This document shows, in pieces, positions 43,902 to 53,854 of a stretch of 64,000 nt of DNA. The number at the start of each line of letters is the position of its first letter. The first letter of the stretch is position 1. The notes beneath the pieces were generated by a model. The model worked only from the letters and a program-made list of their open reading frames with translations, was not told the origin of the DNA and did no database searches. The position numbers and the translations under genes were made by a program. This DNA is from Marilutibacter spongiae (GTDB lineage Bacteria > Pseudomonadota > Gammaproteobacteria > Xanthomonadales > Xanthomonadaceae). The stretch covers positions 124,001-188,000 of the forward strand of contig NZ_JACHTF010000003.1 in the NCBI RefSeq assembly GCF_014145325.1, given 5' to 3'.

Positions 43902-45605
43902 ATGCCCATGCGTCCACGCCCCGTCCTCGCCCTTCCGTTGCTGGCCGCCGCCGTGCTGTTCGGCAGTGCCTGCGCGGCGCCGCCGCCCGCCGCCGCCCCG
44001 GATGCCGGCCTGCAGTCCACCCTCGACGCGCGCCTGCGCGGCGATCGCAGCGGTGCCTGCATGGCCGTCGGCGTGGTCGACATGGCCCCGGAGGGCGCGC
44101 CGGACCCATCGCCGCGCGTGCGCCGTGCCTATGGGTGCGCCGAAGGCGACGCCGCCCGCATCGGCCCCGACAGCGCCTTCGAGATCGGTTCGATCAGCAA
44201 GACCATGACCGCCACCCTGCTCGCGGGCCTGGTCCTGGACGGCAAGGCGCGCCTGGACGACCCGCTGTCGGCCTACCTGCCGGAAGGCACGCCGGTGCCG
44301 GATTTCGAGGGACAGCCGATCCTGCTGCGCCATCTGGTGACCCACACCAGTGGCCTGCCGGTACTGCCGCCGATCCCGGTCGCCGATGCCGGCGACCCCT
44401 ATGCGGCGATGCGGCCGGACGACCTGCTGCAGGCCCTGGGCCGCGTGAGCCTGGCGCAGGCGCCGGGTTCGAAGTTCGCCTACTCCAACTACGCCTCCAT
44501 GCTGCTGTCGTACGCGGTCGCCCGCCGTGCCGGTACCGGGCTGGAAGCCCTGCTCGACGATCGCCTGTTCACACCGCTGGGGATGGAGGGCGCCCACGTC
44601 GCGCATCGGCCCGCGGGCGTGGTCGAGGCGCAGGGCCACATGCCCAATGGCCAGGCGGTGCCGGCCTGGCACTTCGACGATGCGCTGGCCGGCGTCGGCG
44701 GCGTGCGCGCGACCCTCGACGACATGATCCGCTACGCCGAGGCGGGCCTGGGCGCGGCGCCCGAGCCGCTGGCCTCGGCGATGGCACTGACCCGGCAACC
44801 GATCGAAACCGCGTCCGGGCGACCCATCGCGATGAACTGGATGCGCATGCAGGTCGACGGCCGCGACGTGCTTGCGCACGAGGGAGGCACCGGCGGCTTC
44901 TCTTCGCTGATCGCGCTGGACCCGGCGCGCGGTCGCGGCGTGGTCGTGTTGTCCGATACCGCGCTCACCGCGCTCGGTGGGCTGGGCGGGCTGGGCCTGC
45001 ACCTGGTCGACGAGGCGCGGCCGTTGCCGGGGCCCCGCACCGCCACGCCGGCGCCGGCCGCCCTGGTCGACGCGCTGGTGGGCGACTGGCAGCTCGAAGG
45101 CGGGCCCGCGCTGACCCTGCGCCGTCGTGGCGACGGGCTGGAGGTGCAGGCCCCCGGCCAACCGGCGTTCGAGATGGGCCATGACAGCGCAGGCGACTTC
45201 TATCCACTGGCCTTCGACGCCTTGCTCTCGCCGACGCGAACGGCCGATGGCCACCACGCGTTCAATTGGCACCAGGGCGGCGCCGTGATGCCTGCCCGGC
45301 GCGTGGACGCCTCCGCGCCCACGCAGCCGGCATCGAAGGCGCCGTCGGCCGGGGCGCTGGCCGAGTACGCGGGGCGTTATCCGCTGGCGCCCACTGACAT
45401 GCTGCTGACGGTCAGCGTGCGCGACGGCGTGCTGCAGGCGCAGGCGAGCGGCCAGGGCGCGTTCGAGCTTTCATCGGCGGGCAAGGACGTCTTCACCGCC
45501 CGTGCGTTCGGCATCGAGATCCGCTTCGAGCGCGACGCGCAGGGGCGGGTGAGCGGACTGGCCCTCCATCAGGGCGGCAACGTCCTGCGCGGCGGGAAGC
45601 AGTGA
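43902..45605 (+). CDS. Serine hydrolase (class C beta-lactamase/PBP fold), probable lipoprotein
   Basis: 567 residues. The signal sequence ends LFGSAC (Cys24), a plausible though imperfect lipobox. The beta-lactamase domain carries SISK (Ser97, Lys100), YSNYAS (Tyr-Ser-Asn, near 196) and HEGGTGG as the KTG-equivalent. After about residue 395 there is an additional C-terminal region of two beta-rich modules (YAGRYPLAPTDMLL resembles the YxGxY repeat of DUF3471-like tails). Substrates of this family include peptides and esters, so it is not necessarily a resistance enzyme. GGAG lies 8 nt before ATG. Its stop is within 3 nt of the kinase start. Confidence 0.85.
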   Translation: MPMRPRPVLALPLLAAAVLFGSACAAPPPAAAPDAGLQSTLDARLRGDRSGACMAVGVVDMAPEGAPDPSPRVRRAYGCAEGDAARIGPDSAFEIGSISKTMTATLLAGLVLDGKARLDDPLSAYLPEGTPVPDFEGQPILLRHLVTHTSGLPVLPPIPVADAGDPYAAMRPDDLLQALGRVSLAQAPGSKFAYSNYASMLLSYAVARRAGTGLEALLDDRLFTPLGMEGAHVAHRPAGVVEAQGHMPNGQAVPAWHFDDALAGVGGVRATLDDMIRYAEAGLGAAPEPLASAMALTRQPIETASGRPIAMNWMRMQVDGRDVLAHEGGTGGFSSLIALDPARGRGVVVLSDTALTALGGLGGLGLHLVDEARPLPGPRTATPAPAALVDALVGDWQLEGGPALTLRRRGDGLEVQAPGQPAFEMGHDSAGDFYPLAFDALLSPTRTADGHHAFNWHQGGAVMPARRVDASAPTQPASKAPSAGALAEYAGRYPLAPTDMLLTVSVRDGVLQAQASGQGAFELSSAGKDVFTARAFGIEIRFERDAQGRVSGLALHQGGNVLRGGKQ

Positions 45606-45607
45606 GC

Positions 45608-46867
45608 ATGGCCGGGCAGGAGGCGGGCGACGCCTACGCACTGGGCCGTCCATTGCCGCCGGACGTGCTGGTCGGCGGCAACACGGTCTGGGGGCGCTAC
45701 CGCCAGTACCCGGTCTTCAGCCTGCCGTGGTTGCGCGGACGCAGCGTGTTGTTCGGCGGCCTGATCGGCGCCTATGCGCTGTTGACCGCATTCGGCGTCG
45801 GTTTCGCGACGCGCGACTACGGCGTCGGGCTGTTGTCGGGCCTGCACCTGTTCGTCGCCTTCGGCCTGATGGCGACTGCCGGCCCGGTCCTGGCGACGTG
45901 GGTGCGCTATCGCCGCTGGCCGGCCACGCGCGAGCGCCGCGCGGTGGTGCTGGCCGTTCTGGCCGGCATCGTCGTCAGCTTCTTCGTCGACCAGTGGGCT
46001 TCCAGTTACGTCCAGGCCGTCGTCGGCGACGCGATGCGCGCGGCCGGCCAGCCGCTCCCGAAGGTCGGGGCGGTGTCGGGCGCGGAGCGGCACTTCGCGA
46101 TCAGCCTGAACCTGCTGATGCTCGTGGCGATCTACGGCATGTTCGGCGGCGGGCTCGCGCTGCGCGCCTACTTCAGCGAGCAGCGGCGCTGGCGCGAGGA
46201 CCGCCAGCGCCGGGACATGGCGCGGCTGCAACAGGCCAAGCGCGACAGCGACCTGCGCCTGGGCGCCCTGCAGGCGCAGGTGGAGCCCCACTTCCTGTTC
46301 AACACGCTCGCCTCGGTGCGCGCCCTGGTGCGGCAGGACGCGGACAAGGCCGAGCGCACCCTCGACGCACTGGTCGACTACCTGCGCGCGAGCATCCCCC
46401 GGCTGCGGCCCGGCGAGGACGGCGCGCTGTCGACCCTCGGCGTCCAGCTCGACCTGTGCGAACGCTACCTGGACGTGATGCGGCTGCGCATGGGCGAGCG
46501 CCTGGGTTTCGCGATCGAGGCCGACGACGCATTGCGCGACCATGCCTTCCCGCCCCTGCTGCTGATCACGTTGGTGGAGAACGCGGTCAAGCATGGCATC
46601 GAGCCGACGCGCGGCCCCGGTGCGATACGCATCGTGGCATCCATCGAAGGCACGCGACTGCGCGTGCGCGTGGAGGACGACGGCGCGGGCCTGCAGCCCG
46701 GCGTCGGCGGCGGCGTGGGGCTGGAGAACGTGCGCGAACAACTGCGCGCGCGCTACGGCCGGCATGCCTCGCTGGCGTTGCGCAACGGCAGCGGCGGCGG
46801 CTGCATCGCCGAGCTCGACCTGCCGCTGGAGGCGGGCGCCCGGTCCGCGGAGGCGACGCGCCAATGA
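45608..46867 (+). CDS. LytS/YehU-type sensor histidine kinase
   Basis: 419 residues. About four TM helices (near 45-65, 75-95, 118-140, 175-195) are followed by a His_kinase domain with LQAQVEPHFLFNTLASV (phospho-acceptor His228) and a C-terminal HATPase with ENAVKHGI, DDGAG and GLENVREQL. It has no separate sensory domain, so sensing is through the membrane part. GTG 45602 overlapping the previous stop is an alternative start. It overlaps the LytTR regulator by 4 nt. Confidence 0.9.
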   Translation: MAGQEAGDAYALGRPLPPDVLVGGNTVWGRYRQYPVFSLPWLRGRSVLFGGLIGAYALLTAFGVGFATRDYGVGLLSGLHLFVAFGLMATAGPVLATWVRYRRWPATRERRAVVLAVLAGIVVSFFVDQWASSYVQAVVGDAMRAAGQPLPKVGAVSGAERHFAISLNLLMLVAIYGMFGGGLALRAYFSEQRRWREDRQRRDMARLQQAKRDSDLRLGALQAQVEPHFLFNTLASVRALVRQDADKAERTLDALVDYLRASIPRLRPGEDGALSTLGVQLDLCERYLDVMRLRMGERLGFAIEADDALRDHAFPPLLLITLVENAVKHGIEPTRGPGAIRIVASIEGTRLRVRVEDDGAGLQPGVGGGVGLENVREQLRARYGRHASLALRNGSGGGCIAELDLPLEAGARSAEATRQ

Positions 46868-47637
46868 CCGCACGCGGGCAATGCCCCATCGTGATGGTGG
46901 CCGAGGACGAGGCGCCGCAGCGCGCCGCGCTGCTGGCGATGCTGGCCGAGGCCTGGCCGGGGGCGGGCGAGATCGTCGCCTGCGAGGACGGCGTGGAGGC
47001 ATTGCAGGCGGTCGCCGCGCTGCGCCCCGACGTGGCGTTCCTGGACATCCGCATGCCCGGCGTCGGCGGCCTCGACGTGGCGCGCGCGGTGGTGGCCGCG
47101 GGCGGCCGGGTGGTCTTCACCACGGCCTACGACGAGTACGCCATCCGCGCCTTCGAGGCAGGCGCGGTCGACTACCTGCTCAAGCCGGTCGCACCGCAGC
47201 GCCTGGCGCAGGCCATCAAGCGCGTCCGCGAAGCGCTCGCGCGTCCCGTGTCCGGGGACCTCCAGGCGCGCGTCGACGAGCTCGAGGCCCGCCTGCGACC
47301 ACAGGGTGCGCAACGCATCCGCTGGATCAGCGCCAGCGTCGGCGACAGCGTGCGCATGATCGGCATCGACGAGGTGCTGTTGCTACAGGCGCAGGACAAG
47401 TACGTGCGCGTGCTCACCGACGACGGCGAAGCGGTGATCCGCACGCCGTTGAAGGAACTGCTGGCCGGGCTCGACCCGGATGTGTTCTGGCAGGTCCACC
47501 GCGGCATCGTGGTGCGGGTCGCGGCGATCGACCGCGTGCGCAAGGACGAGCTCGGCAAGTGGCGACTGTCGCTGCGCGGGCGCGACGAGGCGCTACCGGT
47601 CAGTGCCGGCTTCCTTCACCGCTTCCGCGGCATGTAG
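46864..47637 (+). CDS. LytTR-family response regulator
   Basis: 257 residues. The receiver domain has the acidic pair in VAEDEAPQ, phospho-acceptor Asp61 in AFLDIRMPG, the Thr in FTTAYDEYA and Lys in YLLKPV. A LytTR DNA-binding domain (about 155-255, VLLLQAQDKYVRVLT, FWQVHRGIVVRVAAIDRV) follows. Its ATG overlaps the kinase stop (ATGA), so hydrolase, kinase and regulator form one coupled operon. Target genes unknown; autoregulation of this operon is plausible. Confidence 0.92.
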   Translation: MTARGQCPIVMVAEDEAPQRAALLAMLAEAWPGAGEIVACEDGVEALQAVAALRPDVAFLDIRMPGVGGLDVARAVVAAGGRVVFTTAYDEYAIRAFEAGAVDYLLKPVAPQRLAQAIKRVREALARPVSGDLQARVDELEARLRPQGAQRIRWISASVGDSVRMIGIDEVLLLQAQDKYVRVLTDDGEAVIRTPLKELLAGLDPDVFWQVHRGIVVRVAAIDRVRKDELGKWRLSLRGRDEALPVSAGFLHRFRGM

Positions 47638-47658
47638 CGTGGGGGTGGCGTCGTCGCC

Positions 47659-48209
<551 letters not shown>

Positions 48210-48213
<4 letters not shown>

Positions 48214-49766
48214 GGGGATGTCCTCCGCCGGGCGACCGGCGCTGGGGGTGGCGTGGCCTGTTCGCTGGCCTGTCGCCACAGGTGGATGACAGCGTAGGCG
48301 CGCCAGGGACGCCATGCGTCGGCTTCGGCGGCCAGCGCCCGCGCGCCCATGCGGCTGCCGTCGCCCGGCAGCATCTTCTGCAGGACCAGGTCGTCGGCCG
48401 GGAAGGCGTCCGGGTGGGCGAGGGCGCGCAGCGCCACGTAATGCGCCGTCCATGGCCCGATGCCGGGGAGCGCCGTCCAGCGCTCGACGAATTCCTGCAG
48501 GGTCTGTTCCGGCCGGAAGTCGACCTGGCCGTCGAGAAGGGCGCGCGCGACCGTCCGCAGCGTGCCCGCGCGCGCGGCGGTCAGGCCGATGCCGTCCAGG
48601 TCCGCATCGGCAAGGGCGGCTGGCGTCGGGAACAGGTGCTCCAGGCCTTCCGCCAGTGGCGTCGCGACCGGGGTGCCGAAGCGCTGTGCGATGCGGCTGG
48701 TCACCGTGCGCGCCGCCGCCACGCTGATCTGCTGGCCGATGATCGCGCGTACCGCGATCTCGAAGCCGTCCCAGCCGCTGGGCAGGCGCAGGCCGGGGTG
48801 GCGGCGCAGCAGGGGGCGCAGGCGGGCATCGGCCTCCAGGGTCGCGGCGATGACGCCGGGGTCGGCGTCGAGGTCGAACATGCGCCGGATGCGGCCCACC
48901 ACCGCCTGCAACTGCAGTGGCGGCACGCCATGGAGTTCGAGCTTGAGGGCCGGCTCGTCCCCGTTCCAGGCGCCGACGCGAAGCCATCCCGGGCGACCGT
49001 CGGGCAGGGCCGGGGCGATCACCCGGCGGTAGCTGGCGCCGGTCACCACCTCCACGCCAGGCAGGGCCCGGCCGCGCAGGAAGTCGAGCATCGCGGGCAG
49101 GTCGTAGGGCGGGCGGTAGCCCAGGCGGAGGACCAGGGTCTCGCCGCGCGACGCCGCCGGTCGCCGTCGCAACTCGCGCGGCGCCATCCGGTAGGCGTCC
49201 TTGAAGCTGGTGTTGAAGCGGCGCAGGCTGCCGAAGCCGGCGGCCATCGCGATGTCGGTGATCGACAGGTCGGTCTCGGTCAGCAACTGCTTGGCGAACA
49301 ACAGGCGCCGGGTCCCGTGGACCCCCTGCGGCGAGGCCCCGAGGCGCTCGACGAACAGGCGCCGCAACTGGCGCTCGCCCAGGTTCACGCGTTCGGCCAG
49401 CGCAGCGACCGGCGCTTCGGCGAGCAGGCCTTCGTGGATCAGCTTGATCGCGCGGGCCACCGCGGCGTCGCCTCGGCGCCAGGCGCCGTCGCCGGGCGCG
49501 AGTTCCGGCCGGCAGCGCAGGCATGGCCGGTAACCGGCGGCTTCGGCGGCGGCGGCGTTCGGGTAATAGGTGATGTTGCCGGGCTTGGGGGGCGGCGCCG
49601 GACACACCGGCCGGCAATAGATGCCGGTGGTGGCGACGGCGGTGAAGAACAGGCCATCGAAGCGCGCGTCCCGGCTCAGGCGGGCCTGTTCGCAGACCTG
49701 CCGCGTGGGCAGGCCCTCGGGCGTGGACGGCATCGGGGTGGACGGCGAGGGGGCGGGAGAGGCCAT
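48210..49766 (-). CDS. alkA: Ada-AraC-AlkA fusion: alkylation sensor and 3-methyladenine DNA glycosylase
   Basis: 518 residues. The N-terminal Ada Cys4 zinc domain has C51, C55, C82 and C85 (IYCRPVCP, PCLRCRPE), with Cys51 the expected phosphotriester methyl acceptor. An AraC-type HTH (about 100-195; ITDIAMAAGFGSLRRFN) and a C-terminal AlkA glycosylase (about 210-500) follow, with the HhH motif PGIGPWTAHYVALRAL and catalytic Asp in DAFPADD. One protein thus senses damage, activates transcription and excises alkylated bases, as in other Ada-AlkA fusions. Confidence 0.93.
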
Positions 49767-49830
49767 GGATGCAGGCTAGCACCGCCCCCGGCCCGGGACT
49801 CGCCGTTTCCGGACATCAATGCCAACCGGT

Positions 49831-51126
49831 TCAGTCGCCGCCGGCGGCTGTGGTCGGCGGCGGCGCCAGGGCCGGCAGCAGCGGGGTGATGTCGCCATCG
49901 TTGGGGGCCGGCGCGATGCCGACCAGGCGTGCCAGAAGCGGGTACACGTCGACGTTGTCGAAGGCCGGCAACACGACGCCCTCGCGGAAGGAAGGCCCCC
50001 GGGCCAGGAACAGCGCGCGCATCGAGGGCAGCGCCGGGTCGAAGCCATGCGAGCCGCGGGTGGCGCCGGGGTCGCGGCGTGCGAGCATCTCCTCCGGCAA
50101 GGCGTCCCAGCCTTCGTCCATCTGGCACACGATCGCGGGCACGCGCCGGTTTTCGCCGTATGCCCAGGTGCGCGGCAGGTCCTGCTTGCGCCAGCATTCG
50201 TAGTGGTCGTGGCGACCGAGCAGGCGGCGTTCGGCGAAGGCGTCGCGTCCCTGCATGGGTTCGATGCCGACCGACTGGCCATAGGAGACGACCCGCCCGT
50301 CGCGCGCGGACACCATGGATTCCACTGCGACCGCGTGGCCCGGGCCCACCGGGGCCATGCCATGGTCGGACACGACGACCAGGTTGACGGCGTCGTCCAG
50401 GCCGCGCGCCCGCAGGCCGTCGAGCAGCAGGCCGATCGCGTCGTCGGCTTCGCGGATGGCCGCGGTCGCTTCTGGCGAGTCGGGGCCGTGCTCGTGCCCG
50501 GCCTTGTCGACGCGCTCGAAGTACAGCGTCGCCACGCGGGGGCGCGTGGCCGGATCCTCGGCCAGCCAGCCCAGCACCGTCGTTACCCGTTCGGGGAAGG
50601 GCATCGACGGATCGAAGGGTTTCCAGCGGTCCGGGCGGACACCCTGCACGGCGGCTTCGCTGCCCGGCCAGAACAGGGTCGCGCTCGGCAGGCCGGCCCG
50701 GGCCGCGCCGACCCAGATCGGTTCGCCCGCCCACCAGCGGCCATCGCCCACGGCGTCGCGGTTGCTGAGCATGAACCCGCCCAGTTCCGGATCGGCCATG
50801 GTGTTGTGGACGATGCCGTGGTGGTCGGGGCGCAGGCCGGTGACCAGGGTGTAGTGGTTGGGGAAGGTCAGCGAGGGATAGGACGGCGTCATCCATTCCG
50901 CGCGCACGCCCCCCTCGGCGATGCGCTGCAGGTTCGGGGTGATGCCCCGCGCGAGGTAGTCGGCGCGGAAGCCGTCGATCGATACCAGCAGCACCGGCGG
51001 GGTATCCGGTGCCGGGGCCATCGGCACGCGCGCGGTCCTGCCGCCGGTGGCGCAGGCGGCGAGGAGCAGGAGGGCGCAGAGGGCGGGGGAACGGAGGGCT
51101 GGGGGCACGTGATTCTTGGATCGCAT
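49831..51126 (-). CDS. Alkaline-phosphatase-superfamily NPP (nucleotide pyrophosphatase/phosphodiesterase), lipoprotein
   Basis: 431 residues. A lipoprotein signal peptide LLLAAC (Cys25) is followed by the NPP fold: metal Asp51 in VSIDGFRADY, nucleophile Thr87 in LTFPNHYTLVTG, DKAGHEHGP, VVVSDHGMAPV and GSHGFDP. Xanthomonas NPP is the reference structure of this family; these enzymes hydrolyse phosphodiesters such as nucleotides, and the substrate here is unknown. The frame is open to 51174, but ATG 51126 gives the lipoprotein signal and sits just after a TACTAT box. Confidence 0.9.
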   Translation of the reverse strand: MRSKNHVPPALRSPALCALLLLAACATGGRTARVPMAPAPDTPPVLLVSIDGFRADYLARGITPNLQRIAEGGVRAEWMTPSYPSLTFPNHYTLVTGLRPDHHGIVHNTMADPELGGFMLSNRDAVGDGRWWAGEPIWVGAARAGLPSATLFWPGSEAAVQGVRPDRWKPFDPSMPFPERVTTVLGWLAEDPATRPRVATLYFERVDKAGHEHGPDSPEATAAIREADDAIGLLLDGLRARGLDDAVNLVVVSDHGMAPVGPGHAVAVESMVSARDGRVVSYGQSVGIEPMQGRDAFAERRLLGRHDHYECWRKQDLPRTWAYGENRRVPAIVCQMDEGWDALPEEMLARRDPGATRGSHGFDPALPSMRALFLARGPSFREGVVLPAFDNVDVYPLLARLVGIAPAPNDGDITPLLPALAPPPTTAAGGD

Positions 51127-51133
51127 GCCCCCG

Positions 51134-51139
51134 ATAGTA
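51134..51139 (-). promoter_or_regulatory. -10 box of the NPP gene
   Basis: TACTAT on the minus strand, ending 7 nt before the ATG; leaderless or near-leaderless start predicted. Confidence 0.45.
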
Positions 51140-51254
51140 CCGGGCCCATGTTTCGGGGCGTCGACGGCGGGCATGACTTTGGGCGCTGGGCAGCGGCGGC
51201 TGCGTCCGGCGATAGTGGCCCGACCGCGTCCGTCCCCGTCCTGGAGTGCCTTGC

Positions 51255-51836
51255 ATGCGCGCGTTCCTTACCCCCGGTCTCCGGCATCGCCTGGTCCCGG
51301 GCGCCCTCGCCATCGCGCTGCTTGCCGCGACGACGGCGCCCGCACAGGGCGGATCGCCGCCATTGCCGTCGTCGCTTCCGGTGCATGGCGATGCCGAGTG
51401 CGAAGTGTGGGCGCGGGAGCTGGGCTTCGCCGCCAGCGTGGCCGCGCATGATGTCGAAGCGTTCGCCGCCCATGTCGATCCGGATGCCGCCTTCGGCAGC
51501 GGCCAGGTGCGGCCGCTGCGCGGGCGCGAGGCGATCGTGCAGGCCTGGGCGGGACTGATCGCCGGTCGCGAGGTGCGCCTGGCCTGGTATCCCACCCGGG
51601 TCACGATCGCGGCGGTGCCGGACATCGCGTGGTCCAGCGGGCCCGCGCTTTACGAGGCCGTCGATCCGGTCGCAAGCCCGCGCCACCGCATCGGTGCCTT
51701 CAACTCGGTCTGGCGCCGCGGCAGCGACGGCACCTGGCGGGTGATTTTCGACGACGGCCTGCAGCCGCGCCCGGCGACCGAAGCGGAGGTCGCCGCTTTC
51801 CACTTGGGGCGGCGCGAGGCCTGTCCGCGGGGTTGA
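51255..51836 (+). CDS. Exported NTF2-like (DUF4440-type) protein
   Basis: 193 residues. A signal peptide (cut after TTAPAQG, about residue 32) precedes an alpha+beta barrel of SnoaL/DUF4440 style: WARELGFAASVAAHDVEAFAAHVDPDAAFG, GREAIVQAWAG, AFNSVWRRGSDGTWRVIFDDG. Catalytic function cannot be assigned; such proteins are often small hydrolases, isomerases or ligand binders. GGAG lies 8-10 nt before ATG 51255. It diverges from the NPP gene and converges on the ThuA gene. Confidence 0.75.
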   Translation: MRAFLTPGLRHRLVPGALAIALLAATTAPAQGGSPPLPSSLPVHGDAECEVWARELGFAASVAAHDVEAFAAHVDPDAAFGSGQVRPLRGREAIVQAWAGLIAGREVRLAWYPTRVTIAAVPDIAWSSGPALYEAVDPVASPRHRIGAFNSVWRRGSDGTWRVIFDDGLQPRPATEAEVAAFHLGRREACPRG

Positions 51837-51849
51837 GGGCGGGCGTGGC

Positions 51850-52647
51850 TCAGCAGGCGGCGTCGACGCCGCTCGCGAAGCGCAGCCCGCGCGCGAGGTG
51901 CCGGCGAAAGCGGGGGTCGGCGTACATGGCGCGGGTATGGCCCAGGCCGGTGTACCAGGCCCGCCCGCGTCCGGGGCGATGGCACCAGGCGATCGGATGG
52001 TCGTCGCCCATCGTGCCGCCGTCATAGGTGGTTTCGTCGACCGTGGCGATGACCCGTACCCGGCCCCGTGGATTGCGCCGGTAGTTGTAGATCTCGTCCG
52101 TGGCGGGCCACGACTCGCCTTCGTCCAGCACGCCGGGCTGCTCGAAGCGCACCTGCGTGGCCTGCAGGCCCTCGGGGTGGTTCGCGAACCAGGCGCCCAC
52201 GAGGTCGCCGTACCAGGGCCAGTCGTACTCGGTGTCGGCGGCGGCGTGGATGCCCATGTAGCCACCGCCGTCGCGCATGTAGGCTTCGAATGCGCGCTGC
52301 TGTGCGTCGTCGAGGACGTCGCGGGTGGTGCTGGCGAACACGACGGCGTCGTAGCCGGCAAGCGACGCAGGCGAGAACGCGGTGGCGTCCTCGGTGGCGA
52401 CCACCTCCATGCCGAGCTCGCCCGCGATGGCGCGCAGCGCGGCGATGGCGTCGGGAATGCTGTCGTGCCGCCAGCCGCTGGTGCGGGTGAACACCAGCAC
52501 GCGGAGGGGCGCGCCGTCCGCCAGCCGCGGGGTGGCGACGGGACGCGATCCGCGCGAACACCCCGCGGCCAGCAGCGCGGCCATTGCGAGGACAGCGCAA
52601 GCGGGCAGCAGGATGGACCTGAAGATGCGTGAACGCAGCCTGTTCAT
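51850..52647 (-). CDS. ThuA-domain lipoprotein
   Basis: 265 residues. The lipoprotein signal is LLAAGC (Cys30), then a ThuA/GATase1-like domain: VLVFTRTSGWRHDSIPDAI, YDAVVFASTTRDVL, YMRDGGGYMGIHAAADTEY, HPIAWCHRPGRGRAWYTGLGHT. ThuA-like domains occur in sugar catabolism (trehalose utilisation in rhizobia) and as domains of glycosidase-like proteins. The substrate is unknown. A possible -10 (TATACG, around 52682-52687 on the minus strand) gives a 30-nt leader. A longer frame to 52926 is rejected. Confidence 0.85.
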   Translation of the reverse strand: MNRLRSRIFRSILLPACAVLAMAALLAAGCSRGSRPVATPRLADGAPLRVLVFTRTSGWRHDSIPDAIAALRAIAGELGMEVVATEDATAFSPASLAGYDAVVFASTTRDVLDDAQQRAFEAYMRDGGGYMGIHAAADTEYDWPWYGDLVGAWFANHPEGLQATQVRFEQPGVLDEGESWPATDEIYNYRRNPRGRVRVIATVDETTYDGGTMGDDHPIAWCHRPGRGRAWYTGLGHTRAMYADPRFRRHLARGLRFASGVDAAC

Positions 52648-52801
52648 GTGTCCAGAGTGCCACACCCGCAGTGGGGGTGAACCCGTATAGTCGCGCTGCC
52701 CCGGCCGCCCGTCGGGAAGCAGGGCTGCGACGCCTGGCCGCGTTGCTACGTATCCCATCCATGGCCCGACCGCCCGGGCCCAGACACGGAGTTCGATCGC
52801 C

Positions 52802-53197
52802 ATGGATCGCAAGCCCTTCGCATTCCCCCGAGACCCCCGCCATGCATTGCGTGAGCGCGGCGCGTTGCGTGCGCTCGCCGGCCTGGTCGTCATCGCTTTT
52901 GCGGCGCCCGTGGCCGCCCAGGCCATCGACGAGCCCGGGGTGCATCTGGTCGATCCCGGTTACGCGCGGACACGACCGGCGATGGAGGCTTCGGCGGATG
53001 CGCCGCTGCCGGCACCCGCCGCGCAGGCCTGCACGGTTCGCCCGGGTGGGCGCGACGCCGGGCCCGACGATTGCGTCGCACCCACCGACGCCAAGGCGCG
53101 CCAGCGCAACTTGGAGGCGGCAAAGCGCTCGGGCGTCGAGCTCGGCACCCACGTCCGCGATCGCAACCTGCCACGGCCCGCGCAGCGCAGCCACTGA
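52802..53197 (+). CDS. Exported protein of unknown function
   Basis: 131 residues. A long basic N-region (MDRKPFAFPRDPRHALRERG), a hydrophobic core (LAGLVVIAFAAPVAA) and a likely cleavage at AQA are followed by a low-complexity mature part with two Cys and a basic C-terminus. I do not recognise the family. It precedes another small exported protein gene by 78 bp on the same strand, so the two may be co-expressed. Confidence 0.55.
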   Translation: MDRKPFAFPRDPRHALRERGALRALAGLVVIAFAAPVAAQAIDEPGVHLVDPGYARTRPAMEASADAPLPAPAAQACTVRPGGRDAGPDDCVAPTDAKARQRNLEAAKRSGVELGTHVRDRNLPRPAQRSH

Positions 53198-53275
53198 AGC
53201 GGCGCACGCGACGGAAGCGCGCACGGGCACGTATCCGGGAGTGCGGTCATGTGATCGCGCCAATGGAGCCCGGCC

Positions 53276-53713
53276 ATGCACGCATCGTCCCCCGTCCAAA
53301 CCATGCGCCGCCACCGCGGCATTGCGCTTTTTGTTGCCGTCGCCTTCGGCGGCCTCGGCTTCGGCGGGCTACTGGCTGCCGAACCGGTGCAGCAAGGCGA
53401 TGGCGCGACCACCACCGAGTCGGAGGATGGATCCCAGCAGGTCCACGCCGATGGCGCCGCGGCCTCGCCCGTCGATGGCGAACGCCCGGGAGTTGCCGCG
53501 CCCGCGCTCGTGGCCGCTGCCGGCGACGATGACGTGACGGACGCACACTGCATGCGCGACACCGGGTCGCGCATCCGTTCGCGCGAATGCAAGCAGGCGC
53601 GGGGGCGCGCCCACGACCGCGCCGCGCGCCAGGCGACGGGCCGGGTCGATGCCGTTCGCCAGGTGCAGGTCGCCGATCCGTCGGCGGTCACCATCAACCG
53701 CCTCAACGACTGA
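53276..53713 (+). CDS. Exported protein of unknown function with CxxxTGSR motif
   Basis: 145 residues. N-terminal hydrophobic segment (IALFVAVAFGGLGFGGLLAA), an acidic Gly/Ala-rich region, then HCMRDTGSRIRSREC, a Cys-TGSR-Cys unit that I recall from many small exported xanthomonad proteins, and a basic helix (RGRAHDRAARQATGRVDAVRQ). GGAG lies 9 nt before ATG. Function unknown. Confidence 0.6.
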   Translation: MHASSPVQTMRRHRGIALFVAVAFGGLGFGGLLAAEPVQQGDGATTTESEDGSQQVHADGAAASPVDGERPGVAAPALVAAAGDDDVTDAHCMRDTGSRIRSRECKQARGRAHDRAARQATGRVDAVRQVQVADPSAVTINRLND

Positions 53714-53854
53714 ACACGGACCTGCCGCGCACGCGTGGCGTTGCGGTCAAGTCCGCTGGCGGATCGGTCATTCCGCGCATCGGCGCCCACGGCGACACTG
53801 GACCTGTCGCGGCAACCCCGCCGCGGCATCCCCCGGAAACAAGGAATCCAGACC

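Noticed and set aside
43902-45605. The beta-lactamase-fold protein as an antibiotic-resistance gene.
   Set aside because: SxxK and YxN motifs are shared by many esterases and peptidases; the extra C-terminal modules and operon with a kinase do not fit AmpC.
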